Below are positions 36,999 through 45,136 of a DNA stretch of 45,136 nt, piece by piece. The notes under the pieces are model-generated. The model made no database searches, was not told the origin of the DNA, and saw only the letters and a program-made list of their open reading frames with translations. Positions within the stretch are counted from its first letter, which is position 1. Each line of letters opens with the position of its first letter. Source of the stretch: Betaproteobacteria bacterium (GTDB lineage Bacteria; Pseudomonadota; Gammaproteobacteria; Burkholderiales; Ferrovaceae); the NCBI GenBank assembly GCA_028868905.1, contig JAGWTQ010000005.1, forward strand, positions 1 through 45,136, written 5' to 3'. A program made the position numbers and the translations under genes.

Positions 36999-37562
36999 AT
37001 GAAATTTTTTTTCGACCTCTTTCCGGTCTTTCTCTTTTTTGCCGCCTACGAGCTGGGCGGCATCTACTGGGCAACCGGCTGCGCCATGGGCGCCAGCCTG
37101 ATCCAGATCGGCTGGCTGCTGGGTACGCGGCGCCAGGTGGAGCCTGCCGCCTGGATCAGCTTTGCCGTCATCACGCTGTTTGGCGGACTGACCTTGTGGA
37201 CTCACGAGCATCAGATTGCCGGCATCGACCCCACCGTCTTCATCCGCTGGAAGCCGACGGCCCTCTACTGGATTTTCGCCGTCATCCTTTTCCTGGGGCC
37301 GACGCTTTTCAATCGCAACCCGATCCGGGCCCTGCTGGGCAAACAATTGCACTTGCCAGACACCGTCTGGGGCCGGCTCAATTTTGCCTGGGCCGTGTTT
37401 TTCACTTTGCTGGGGCTGCTCAACCTGTACGTGGCCTTCAATTATTCCGAACCGGTCTGGGTAAAGTTCAAGGTATTCGGCCTGCTGGCACTGATGGTCG
37501 TTTTCATTCTGGGGCAGGGCATTGTCCTGTCGCATCATCTGGAAGAGAAAGATGACCGCTGA
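36999..37562 (+). CDS. yciB: Inner membrane septation protein A (YciB/IspZ)
   Basis: YciB is an inner-membrane protein associated with envelope integrity and septation; its biochemical role is unsettled. The 187-residue protein has the typical start MKFFFDLFPVFLFFAAYE, five or more membrane helices, and conserved LGPTLFNRNPI and WGRLNFAWAVFF segments. A longer frame begins at 36960, but the ATG at 36999 matches the family. AAGGAAA lies 11 bases upstream. Its end overlaps the BolA-family gene by 11 bp. Confidence 0.95.
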   Translation: MKFFFDLFPVFLFFAAYELGGIYWATGCAMGASLIQIGWLLGTRRQVEPAAWISFAVITLFGGLTLWTHEHQIAGIDPTVFIRWKPTALYWIFAVILFLGPTLFNRNPIRALLGKQLHLPDTVWGRLNFAWAVFFTLLGLLNLYVAFNYSEPVWVKFKVFGLLALMVVFILGQGIVLSHHLEEKDDR

Positions 37563-37812
37563 AACTACCGCAGACCGCATACAGCGCCTGTTGTCCGCAC
37601 TCCAGCCGACAACTCTCGACATCCGCGACGACAGCCGCCATCATGCAGGCCATGCAGGCGCCAGAGACGGAGGGCACTACAAAATTACCATCGTGGCAGA
37701 GGCGTTTCGCGGCCTTTCGCCACTGCAGCGGCACCGGCTCGTTCATGATGCCCTCGCACCCCTGATGTCGCGCGAAATTCACGCACTGGCCATCAAAGCC
37801 GGTACCCCTTGA
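37552..37812 (+). CDS. BolA-family protein
   Basis: BolA proteins partner monothiol glutaredoxins, share an Fe-S cluster, and act in iron-sulfur handling or transcription. The 86-residue protein has the family core GHYKITIVAEAFRGLSPLQRHRLV with the conserved histidine pair, after an N-terminal helix (ADRIQRLLSAL). GGAAGAGAAAG lies directly before the ATG at 37552, inside the last codons of yciB. The yciB-bolA-ppiase order is usual in betaproteobacteria. Whether it is a BolA or IbaG subtype was not decided. Confidence 0.92.
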   Translation: MTAETTADRIQRLLSALQPTTLDIRDDSRHHAGHAGARDGGHYKITIVAEAFRGLSPLQRHRLVHDALAPLMSREIHALAIKAGTP

Positions 37813-37849
37813 ACGCAGCACCTGTTATTTTGACCCGAGGATGCATCCC

Positions 37850-38686
37850 ATGAAATTGAAACAAGCTTTGATGTCACTGATCCTGGTGGGAGGCTCGCTG
37901 GCCCTGACCCTGTCCTACGCCGACCAGACCAAGGACAAAACCCACGGCAGCTCAAAGTCTGCCGCGACCAAGCGAGTGGTGGTCAATGGCGTCACCATTC
38001 CCAATGCCCGATTCGAACTGATCACCGCAGCTCAGGTTGCCCAGGGGCATCCCGCCGGCCCGGAGCTGGATCAGGCTGTCCGTGAAAATCTGATTGCCCT
38101 GGAAGTGGTTTCCCAGCAAGCCGTCAAGGATGGTCTTGAAAAGGATCACAAGTTGCAGGCCCAGATCGACCTGGCACGGCAACAGATCCTGGCGCGCGCT
38201 TTCCAGGCCCGCTTTGTCCAGACCCACCCGATCAGCGATGACGTGCTGCATGCCGAGTACGACCGCATGAAATCCGAGCTGGGTGACAAGGAATACCTGG
38301 TGGAGCACATCCTGGTCGCCAACGAAGACGATGCCAAAGCCATCATCGCCGACCTCAAGAAAGGCGGCAACTTTGAAAAAATTGCCAAGGAAAAAAGCAT
38401 CGACACCGGTTCGCGCGACAAGGGCGGCCAGTTGGATTGGGCCACCCCCGTTTCCTTTGAAAAAGCCTTCAGCGATGCCATGGTCCACCTCAAGAAGGGT
38501 GAAACCACCGACACACCGGTCAAAACCCCGTTCGGTTTCCACGTGATTCGCCTGATCGACATCCGCCCGCTGAAAGCACCGCCCTTCGACGAAGTGAAGG
38601 GCCGCATCCTGCAAGCCAAGGAACAGGAGGCCTTCAACCAGCTGGTGCAGCAATTGCGTGCCAAAGCCAAGGTCGAAGAACGTTAA
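37850..38686 (+). CDS. Periplasmic parvulin-type peptidyl-prolyl isomerase
   Basis: PpiC/PrsA/SurA-like isomerase helping proteins fold in the periplasm. The 278-residue precursor has a signal peptide (MKLKQALMSLILVGGSLALT) with likely cleavage after A24, an N-terminal helical chaperone part, and a rotamase domain (about 140-235). That domain contains EYLVEHILV, GGQLDWATP and PFGFHVIRL. The ATG at 37850 is preferred to 37841 because GAGG is 9 bases before it but directly abuts the other. Its TAA stop is followed at once by the glnE TTG. Confidence 0.93.
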   Translation: MKLKQALMSLILVGGSLALTLSYADQTKDKTHGSSKSAATKRVVVNGVTIPNARFELITAAQVAQGHPAGPELDQAVRENLIALEVVSQQAVKDGLEKDHKLQAQIDLARQQILARAFQARFVQTHPISDDVLHAEYDRMKSELGDKEYLVEHILVANEDDAKAIIADLKKGGNFEKIAKEKSIDTGSRDKGGQLDWATPVSFEKAFSDAMVHLKKGETTDTPVKTPFGFHVIRLIDIRPLKAPPFDEVKGRILQAKEQEAFNQLVQQLRAKAKVEER

Positions 38687-41437
38687 TTGCCCATCGCAGC
38701 GCGGGAGTTTTCTCGTTACGCCGCCCGGCTGATCGACGCCGGCACACTCCCGCCTGACCTTCTGTGCGCGTTCACGCAACAAGCGTGGACGCGCCCCGCC
38801 CTGGTTCAACGACTGGACCAGCTGTTCAACGCCGAACCCGCCCCACCCGATGCCCAGCAAGCCCTGATGCGGGCCTTGCGTCGCCTGCGCCAGGAAGTGC
38901 TGCTGTCCGTCATGGCCAGAGACCTGGACGGCCGCGCGCCGCTGGCCGAAGTGACGGCCGCCATGACCCTGCTGGCCGAAGTCTCCCTTTGCGCCGCGAC
39001 CGAATGGCTGCACAGGGACCTGACCCAGACCCACGGCATCCCGCTGGGCGGCGAGTCAGGCCTGCCGCAGGAATTGTTGGTTGTGGGCATGGGCAAGCTG
39101 GGCGGAGGAGAGCTTAACGTTTCGTCGGACATCGACCTGATTTTTCTCTATGAAGAGGACGGCGACACGGACGGCAGCGGTACGGGCAAGAGACTGACCA
39201 ACCACGAATTTTTCTGGCGCATGGGGCGCCGGCTCAACACCATCCTGTCCGAACCCACCGAAGACGGGCTGGTATTTCGCGTGGACCTGCGACTGCGGCC
39301 CAATGGCACGGCAGGCCCTCTGGCTGTCAGCATCGCCATGCTCGAAGAATATTTCATCGTGCAGGGACGTGACTGGGAACGGTATGCCTGGATCAAGGCG
39401 CGCGTGGTGTCCGACAGGGAACGGCCTGGCGTAGCCCGGGCAACCTCCGCCCTGGCAGAACGCGTGCTGCCCTTCGTCTACCGCCGTCACCTGGATTATT
39501 CCGCCATCAGTGCCTTGCGTTCGCTGCATCGACAAATCCGGGAGGAGACGGAGCGCGAGGCCTTGCGCGATGCCAACTGGCGCGGGGCAGACATCAAGCT
39601 CGGCCGGGGAGGAATCCGCGAAATCGAATTTGTGGCGCAGGTGTTCCAGTTGATCCGGGGCGGGCAGGATGTTGCCCTGCGCATCATCCCCACGCTGGAA
39701 GTTCTCGCGCGTCTGGGAGAACGCGGACTGCTGGATGCGGAAAGCGCCGCCCGCCTGGCGGACCACTATGTTTTCCTGCGCCGCCTGGAACACCGTCTTC
39801 AATATCTGGACGATGCACAAACGCACAGCCTGCCGGTCAACCCCGAAGATCTGCTGCGGGTGGCTCGTTCGTTGGGTTTCGAAGAAACCCGGGGCTTTCT
39901 GGATGAGCTGGAGAGGCGCACACGGGAAGTGGCCACCCTCTTCGACCAGATTTTCCCCGACTCGCAGGTTCCTTCGCAACACAGCGCCGGAGCATTGCTG
40001 TGGCATCGGGCTCATCTCGAAATCACGGACCCCGTCCCGGACACACCGGATGGCCCCCTGCTCCACCAGCTTTCAGCGCTCAAACGCACACCGGGTTACC
40101 GCTTCCAGAGCGAACGGACCCGGGAACAGTTTGATCGGGTCGTCATTGATGGCCTCAACCGCATGCTGGCTTCGGAAAATCCCCCCGGCGCTGCACTGGG
40201 CGTGCGTTTCTGCCAGTTCATGGAAGCCATCAGCCGGCGCGCATCCTACCTGATGCTGCTGGCAGACTATCCGGTCGTGCTGACCCGGTTACTCCCTTTG
40301 CTGGAAGCGTCCGAATGGGCCGCCGGCTACATTGCCCAGCGCCCCCAGCTGCTGGACGAGCTCCTGCTGGAAAGCGACGAGCAGACGGAAGATTTTTCGG
40401 GCTACTGGCAGCGTTTCCAGGAGCGGTTGCGACTGCGGCTCGAGGAAGCGGAAGGTGAAGTTGAAGACCAGATGAACATCCTGCGCCGAGCCCGGCATGC
40501 CGAAACGTTCCGGGTGCTTGTGCGCGACTTGCGCGGCGAACTGCCGGTGGAAATGGTGGCTGACCGCCTGAGCGCCCTGGCCGACGCCCTCATGGCACTG
40601 GTTCTGGAATATTGCTGGAAAAAAGTACCTGGCCGTCATTGCGAGCAGCCCAAATTCGCCATCATCGCCTACGGAAAATGGGGCAGCAAGGAAATGGGCT
40701 ACGCCTCCGACCTGGACCTGGTGTTTCTCTACGAGGATGAAGACGAACGGGCCCAAGGCAATTACACCGCCCTGGTTCGCAAGATTTCCACCTGGACCAC
40801 CACAGCAACCGGAACCGGCATCCTCTATGAAATGGACACCCAGTTGCGCCCCAACGGCAGCGCCGGGATGCTGGTCAGTCCGCTGGATGCTTTCAGGCAC
40901 TACCAGATGCAGGACCGGGACAATTCCGCCTGGGTCTGGGAACATCAGGCACTGACACGAGCCCGTTTTTGCTGCGGCGACGAATCCATCGGCAAGGCAT
41001 TCGAGAACATCAGGCGCGACGTCCTCTGTCGTCAGCGTGCTCTACCCGCCCTGCGCGAAGAGATCCTGCACATGCGCCGGCGCATTCATGAGGGGCATCC
41101 CAATGCCGGCAGTCTCTTCGACGTAAAGCACGACGCGGGTGGCATGGTCGATGTGGAGTTCATCGTCCAGTACCTGATCCTTGCTCACGCTCACGCCTTC
41201 CCGACCCTGGTGGACAATGTGGGCAATGCCGCCTTGCTGCGACGGTCAGGACAATGCGGCCTGATCGATGCCGCCTTGGCCAATACCGTGGCAGAAAGTT
41301 ATGCCGCCCTGCGGCGCTTGCAGCACCGGGAACGGCTGCAGGGAGCAGCCCAGGCCCGGATTGACCCGGCAGAGGGCGCAACCATCCGCCTGCCGGTGCA
41401 AACGCTTTGGCACGCGGTGTTTGAAAACCCGCTTTAA
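38687..41437 (+). CDS. glnE: Bifunctional glutamine synthetase adenylyltransferase/adenylyl-removing enzyme
   Basis: GlnE switches glutamine synthetase off by adenylylation and on by deadenylylation, under control of PII, itself modified by GlnD. The 916-residue protein has two nucleotidyltransferase domains. The first carries [18 protein letters not shown] (D148, D150), the adenylyl-removing half. The second carries [22 protein letters not shown] (about 661-682), the adenylyltransferase half. The start is a TTG lying directly after the preceding TAA, and no ATG gives the right N-terminus. Its TAA shares the palindrome TTAA with the convergent purL stop. Confidence 0.96.
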   Translation: MPIAAREFSRYAARLIDAGTLPPDLLCAFTQQAWTRPALVQRLDQLFNAEPAPPDAQQALMRALRRLRQEVLLSVMARDLDGRAPLAEVTAAMTLLAEVSLCAATEWLHRDLTQTHGIPLGGESGLPQELLVVGMGKLGGGELNVSSDIDLIFLYEEDGDTDGSGTGKRLTNHEFFWRMGRRLNTILSEPTEDGLVFRVDLRLRPNGTAGPLAVSIAMLEEYFIVQGRDWERYAWIKARVVSDRERPGVARATSALAERVLPFVYRRHLDYSAISALRSLHRQIREETEREALRDANWRGADIKLGRGGIREIEFVAQVFQLIRGGQDVALRIIPTLEVLARLGERGLLDAESAARLADHYVFLRRLEHRLQYLDDAQTHSLPVNPEDLLRVARSLGFEETRGFLDELERRTREVATLFDQIFPDSQVPSQHSAGALLWHRAHLEITDPVPDTPDGPLLHQLSALKRTPGYRFQSERTREQFDRVVIDGLNRMLASENPPGAALGVRFCQFMEAISRRASYLMLLADYPVVLTRLLPLLEASEWAAGYIAQRPQLLDELLLESDEQTEDFSGYWQRFQERLRLRLEEAEGEVEDQMNILRRARHAETFRVLVRDLRGELPVEMVADRLSALADALMALVLEYCWKKVPGRHCEQPKFAIIAYGKWGSKEMGYASDLDLVFLYEDEDERAQGNYTALVRKISTWTTTATGTGILYEMDTQLRPNGSAGMLVSPLDAFRHYQMQDRDNSAWVWEHQALTRARFCCGDESIGKAFENIRRDVLCRQRALPALREEILHMRRRIHEGHPNAGSLFDVKHDAGGMVDVEFIVQYLILAHAHAFPTLVDNVGNAALLRRSGQCGLIDAALANTVAESYAALRRLQHRERLQGAAQARIDPAEGATIRLPVQTLWHAVFENPL

Positions 41438-44400
41438 CCGATGAATGTCCGGGCGTTGCGGAACATGCGCAACCAGGGGCCTTCCTCACCCCACTCCCTG
41501 GATGCCCACGACAGTTGCACTGTGCGGAAGGCACGCTCCGGATGGGGCATGCAAATCGTGAAACGCCCATCCGCCGTGGTCAGTCCTGCAATGCCTTCCG
41601 GAGAACCATTGGGGTTGAGAGGATAGGTGGAAGCCACGTTGCCGTGGCCGTCCACGTAGCGCAGGGAAACCAGCGGGCGGGCAGCCGCCTGAGCCGCCTC
41701 GTCGCGGAAAAGGGCACGGCCCTCGCCGTGGGCCACTGGCACAGGCAGGCGGCTGCCTGCCATGCCGTCGAAGAAAATGGAGGGGCTCCGTGCCACTTCC
41801 AGCAGTACCACACGTGCCTCGAACTGCTCGGACCGGTTGCGCGCAAACTGCGGCCAGTGACCGGCTCCGGGAATCAGTTCAGACAAGGCGCTCATCATTT
41901 GGCAGCCATTGCACACGCCCAGCGCAAACACATCGCCGCGCCCGAAAAACCGGCTGAACTCGTCTCGTGCACGGGCATTGTAAAGAATGGATTTGGCCCA
42001 TCCTTCACCGGCACCGAGCACGTCGCCATAGGAAAACCCGCCGCAGGCCACAAAACCCGAAAAATCGTTCAACGTGATGCGGCCGGACAGAATATCGCTC
42101 ATGTGAACGTCCACCGCGTCAAACCCCGCGCGGTCAAATGCGGCCGCCATTTCCACCTGGCCATTCACGCCCTGTTCGCGCAGGATCGCCACGGGCGGAC
42201 GGGCCCCAGTGCCCACCATGAACGCAGGCAGCGGCTCGGCCGGATCGTAGGTCAGTTCCCAGGTGAGGCCGGGATCGGTCGCATCGCCCACACGCGCATA
42301 CTCTTCCGCTGCACATTCCGGGTTGTCCCGCAGCGCCTGCATGCGATAGGTGGTTTCGGACCAGATGCGCTGCAGCGCGCTGACGGAGCTGTCCAGCACC
42401 ACCTGCCCCTGGCGCAGGATCTGCAGACGGTCCTGTTCCGTCACGGCACCCAGCACATGGGTGCAATCGCCCAGCCCGGCAGCCGAGAAGGCCTGGAGCA
42501 CGTCATCCCGGCTGCTGCGGGCCACCTGGATGACAGCGCCCAATTCTTCGCTGAACAACGGTCCCAGATCGTCCGGAGCCTGAGGCAGCAGTGACAGGTC
42601 GATATTCGCGCCCAAGCGGGAAGCGAACAGCATTTCAGCCACGGTGACCAGCAATCCGCCATCGGAACGGTCATGGTAAGCCAGCAGGCGACCCTCCCGG
42701 TTGAGCGACTGGATGGTGCTGAAAAATGCCCGCAAGTCTTCAGGATTGTCGAGATCAGGAGCTTGCGAACCCACCTGCCCATAAACCTGGGTCAGTGCGC
42801 TGGCTCCCAGCCGGTTTTTTCCGCGCCCCAAATCGACGAGAATCAGTTCCGAGCCTTCGTCCACCCACTGCAGTTCCGGAGTCAGGGTTCGCCTAACCGA
42901 TGTGCAACGCGCGAAAGCGGACACCACCAGCGACAGGGGAGCCGTCACGCTGCGCTCCTGCCCGGCGTCTTCCCATAAGGTCCGCATGGACAGTGAATCC
43001 TTGCCCACCGGGATGCTGACCCCCAGGGCAATGCACAGGTCAAGTGCCACGGCACGCACGGTATCGAAAAGGCTGGCATCTTCGCCCGCCGTTCCGGCCG
43101 CCGCCATCCAGTTGGCCGAAAGACGCACATCGCCAAGCTGCGCCACGGGGGCGGCTGCCAGATTGGTCAGTGCCTCGCCCACAGCCATTCGACCGGAAGC
43201 CGGTCCGGACAGCAGCGCAATCGGCGCACGTTCCCCGATGGCAAACGCTTCGCCGTCATCACCCACGAAATCTGCAAGTGTTACTGCCACATCGGCGACG
43301 GGAACCTGCCAACGGCCGACGCAGGGGTCGCGGGCGCTGAGCCCTCCCACCGTGCGGTCGCCGATGGTGATCAGGAATGTTTTGTCGGCCACTCCAGGAA
43401 GTCTCAGCACCCGGGCCAAAGCCTCCCCCACATTCGCTTTCGCTTCCGTCAGGTCGAGGGGCGTTGGCGCGGGAGGGCAGTGCTTCACATCCCGGACCAT
43501 GCGCGGCGGTTTGCCCAGAAGCGCTTCCAGATCCATGTCGACCGGTGCCGCGCCCAGCAGCGGATCGTCCACGCGCAACCGGTGTTCGGCCGTGGCTTCG
43601 CCCACGACGGCATGGGGGCAGCGTTCACGTTCGCAGATCGCTTCGAAGCGGGCAAGGCTTTCGGGACGAATCGCCAGCACATAACGTTCCTGGGACTCGT
43701 TGCTCCAGATTTCCCGGGGCGACATGCCCGGTTCCTCGGAAGGAATCCGGCGCAGGTCGAAGCGGGCACCGACTCCGCCATCATGAGCCAGTTCAGGAAA
43801 AGCGTTGGACAGACCACCCGCACCCACGTCATGAATGGCCAGAATCGGGTTGTCGTCTCCCATTTGCCAGCAACGGTCGATGACTTCCTGGGCGCGGCGC
43901 TGCATTTCCGGGTTGGCGCGCTGCACCGAGTCGAAGTCCAGGGATTCCGTGTTATGGCCGCTTTGCATGGAGGAGGCAGCCCCGCCGCCCAGACCGATGC
44001 GCATGCCAGGCCCGCCCAGCTGCACGAACAGGCACCCGGGCGTCAGTGGATGCTTGAAGGAATGACGGGCATCGATGGCACCGATTCCACCGGCCAGCAT
44101 GATGGGTTTGTGATAGCCGCGCATTTGCCCCTGGAAAGGCAGCTCGAACGTGCGGAAATAACCGGCCAGGTTGGGCCGGCCGAATTCGTTGTTGAAGGCG
44201 GCACTGCCCAGCGGCCCTTCGGTCATGATGGACAGGGCCGAAGCAATCCGCCCGGGACGTTCTCCCGTGCCGGATTCCCAAGGCTGTTCAAACCCGGGCA
44301 GCCTCAGATTGGACACGGAAAAACCGGCCAATCCGGCTTTGGGCTTGGCCCCTGTTCCGGTCGCGCCTTCGTCGCGAATTTCGCCACCGCTGCCCGTGGC

Positions 44401-45136
44401 TGCCCCAGGAAACGGGGCAATGGCCGTGGGGTGGTTGTGTGTTTCCACTTTGGCCAGAAAATGGGTCAGCGATTCCCGGTACGAATAGCGGCCGGTGGCA
44501 GGATCCGGGAAGAAACGCCGGGCAGGAGCCCCTTGTATGATGGCCGCATTGTCCGCATAGGCCACCACGGTCCCTTCCGGATGGGCAGCATGGGTTTCCC
44601 GAATCATCTGGAAAAGGGATTGCGCCTGCTCTACCCCGTCGATCACCCAGCGCGCATTGAAAATCTTGTGCCGGCAATGTTCCGAGTTGGCCTGGGCGAA
44701 CATCAGGAGTTCGGCATCGCTGGGGTTGCGCCCCATGGAAACAAACAGGCTGACGAGGTAGTCGATTTCGTCCGCAGCCAGTGCCAGGCCCAGCGTCTTG
44801 TCAGCCGCTTCCAGCGCACCCCGGCCGCCTCCCAGGATGTCCACATGGGCCAGCGGCTGCGGCTGTGCCGGATCGAACAGCAATCGGGCTTCAGCGTGGG
44901 AAGCCAGCACGCATTCCGTCATACGGTCATGAAGCAGCGCAAGGGCCCGTTCGCGGCAATCGCCTGCACGGCCATCACGGAGCCGGATCTGAAAAGTGGT
45001 CCCGCGTTCGGCACGCACCACGCCGTTGAGACCGCAGTGGTGAAGAATGTCGGTGGCTTTGGTGGACCAGGGGGATATGGTGCCCAGCCTGGGCACCACC
45101 ACCACTTCAAACGTGGCTTCAGGCAACGGTTCAGCC
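41434..45136 (-). CDS. purL: Phosphoribosylformylglycinamidine synthase, 5' end outside the window
   Basis: Large single-chain PurL converts FGAR to FGAM with ATP and glutamine, the fourth step of purine synthesis. About 1233 residues are visible. The frame is still open at 45136 (codons for A-E-P before a TTG at 45126). Compared with the about 1295-residue E. coli enzyme, about 70 N-terminal residues lie beyond the edge. The PurS-like end is followed by [19 protein letters not shown] sites with [11 protein letters not shown] and [10 protein letters not shown], and a C-terminal class I glutaminase. That domain has the nucleophile cysteine in GVCNGCQMM and the H-E pair in PHPERAF. Confidence 0.97.
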   Translation of the reverse strand, partial: AEPLPEATFEVVVVPRLGTISPWSTKATDILHHCGLNGVVRAERGTTFQIRLRDGRAGDCRERALALLHDRMTECVLASHAEARLLFDPAQPQPLAHVDILGGGRGALEAADKTLGLALAADEIDYLVSLFVSMGRNPSDAELLMFAQANSEHCRHKIFNARWVIDGVEQAQSLFQMIRETHAAHPEGTVVAYADNAAIIQGAPARRFFPDPATGRYSYRESLTHFLAKVETHNHPTAIAPFPGAATGSGGEIRDEGATGTGAKPKAGLAGFSVSNLRLPGFEQPWESGTGERPGRIASALSIMTEGPLGSAAFNNEFGRPNLAGYFRTFELPFQGQMRGYHKPIMLAGGIGAIDARHSFKHPLTPGCLFVQLGGPGMRIGLGGGAASSMQSGHNTESLDFDSVQRANPEMQRRAQEVIDRCWQMGDDNPILAIHDVGAGGLSNAFPELAHDGGVGARFDLRRIPSEEPGMSPREIWSNESQERYVLAIRPESLARFEAICERERCPHAVVGEATAEHRLRVDDPLLGAAPVDMDLEALLGKPPRMVRDVKHCPPAPTPLDLTEAKANVGEALARVLRLPGVADKTFLITIGDRTVGGLSARDPCVGRWQVPVADVAVTLADFVGDDGEAFAIGERAPIALLSGPASGRMAVGEALTNLAAAPVAQLGDVRLSANWMAAAGTAGEDASLFDTVRAVALDLCIALGVSIPVGKDSLSMRTLWEDAGQERSVTAPLSLVVSAFARCTSVRRTLTPELQWVDEGSELILVDLGRGKNRLGASALTQVYGQVGSQAPDLDNPEDLRAFFSTIQSLNREGRLLAYHDRSDGGLLVTVAEMLFASRLGANIDLSLLPQAPDDLGPLFSEELGAVIQVARSSRDDVLQAFSAAGLGDCTHVLGAVTEQDRLQILRQGQVVLDSSVSALQRIWSETTYRMQALRDNPECAAEEYARVGDATDPGLTWELTYDPAEPLPAFMVGTGARPPVAILREQGVNGQVEMAAAFDRAGFDAVDVHMSDILSGRITLNDFSGFVACGGFSYGDVLGAGEGWAKSILYNARARDEFSRFFGRGDVFALGVCNGCQMMSALSELIPGAGHWPQFARNRSEQFEARVVLLEVARSPSIFFDGMAGSRLPVPVAHGEGRALFRDEAAQAAARPLVSLRYVDGHGNVASTYPLNPNGSPEGIAGLTTADGRFTICMPHPERAFRTVQLSWASREWGEEGPWLRMFRNARTFIG

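Noticed and set aside
36956-37555. 199-codon frame overlapping all of yciB in another plus frame
   Set aside because: Its product is rich in R, G and P with no membrane segments or family match, while the yciB frame matches a known family throughout.
45124-45126. TTG at 45126 as the start of purL
   Set aside because: The frame stays open to the window edge and homologues have about 70 more N-terminal residues, so the true start lies outside.

Overview
The window is a GC-rich, gene-dense stretch of housekeeping chromosome. Gene content and order point to a betaproteobacterium: rpsB-tsf-pyrH-frr-uppS-cdsA-dxr-rseP-bamA-skp-lpxD-fabZ-lpxA-lpxB-rnhB, map-glnD divergent from rpsB, smc-zipA-ligA, dapC-dapD-dapE-prmB, trpS-scpA-scpB-rluB, and yciB-bolA-ppiC followed by glnE. 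I cannot name the genus from sequence alone. No rRNA, tRNA, insertion sequence, prophage, CRISPR array or other mobile DNA was seen.

Layout. (1) 1-910: the start of a minus-strand gene (probably ppsA) is cut by the left edge, and its regulator ppsR diverges from it. (2) 917-15671, minus strand: a 16-gene run beginning at rpsB that links translation (S2, EF-Ts, ribosome recycling factor), UMP kinase, undecaprenyl-PP and CDP-diacylglycerol synthesis, DXP reductoisomerase, the RseP protease, outer-membrane assembly (BamA, Skp) and lipid A synthesis (LpxD, FabZ, LpxA, LpxB), ending with RNase HII and an rRNA/tRNA methyltransferase. (3) 15672-15901: a divergent promoter region with a structured rpsB leader. 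(4) 15902-19248, plus: map and glnD. (5) 19263-27277, minus: smc, zipA, ligA, galU, def. (6) 27345-32664, plus: queF, dapC, dapD, an NRDE/TANGO2-family gene, dapE, prmB. (7) 32622-36883, minus: a PHP phosphatase/RNase (rnm), trpS, scpA, scpB, rluB. (8) 36999-41437, plus: yciB, a BolA-family gene, a periplasmic parvulin, glnE. (9) 41434-45136, minus: purL, whose 5' end lies beyond the window.

Functional links. The rpsB run supplies envelope building blocks and the machinery that places them. The dap genes feed lysine and peptidoglycan. Smc and ScpAB, encoded in separate clusters, form one condensin. GlnD and GlnE are both arms of the glutamine synthetase nitrogen control cascade.

Gene packing is extreme. 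Most neighbours are a few bases apart or overlap, often as ATGA. The convergent pairs abut or overlap: ppsR/trmH-type 6 bp apart, glnD/def 14 bp apart, prmB/rluB overlapping by 43 bp, and glnE/purL sharing a TTAA. No convincing intrinsic terminator was seen. Several genes use TTG or GTG starts (lpxD, smc, glnE, rseP, rluB).

I found no convincing undescribed multi-gene system. The observations most worth a second look are the structured rpsB leader with its paired extended -10 promoters, the NRDE-family gene inside the dap operon, the LpxA acyl-ruler substitution, the antisense-overlapping gene ends, and the overlapping palindromes between rnm and yciB.
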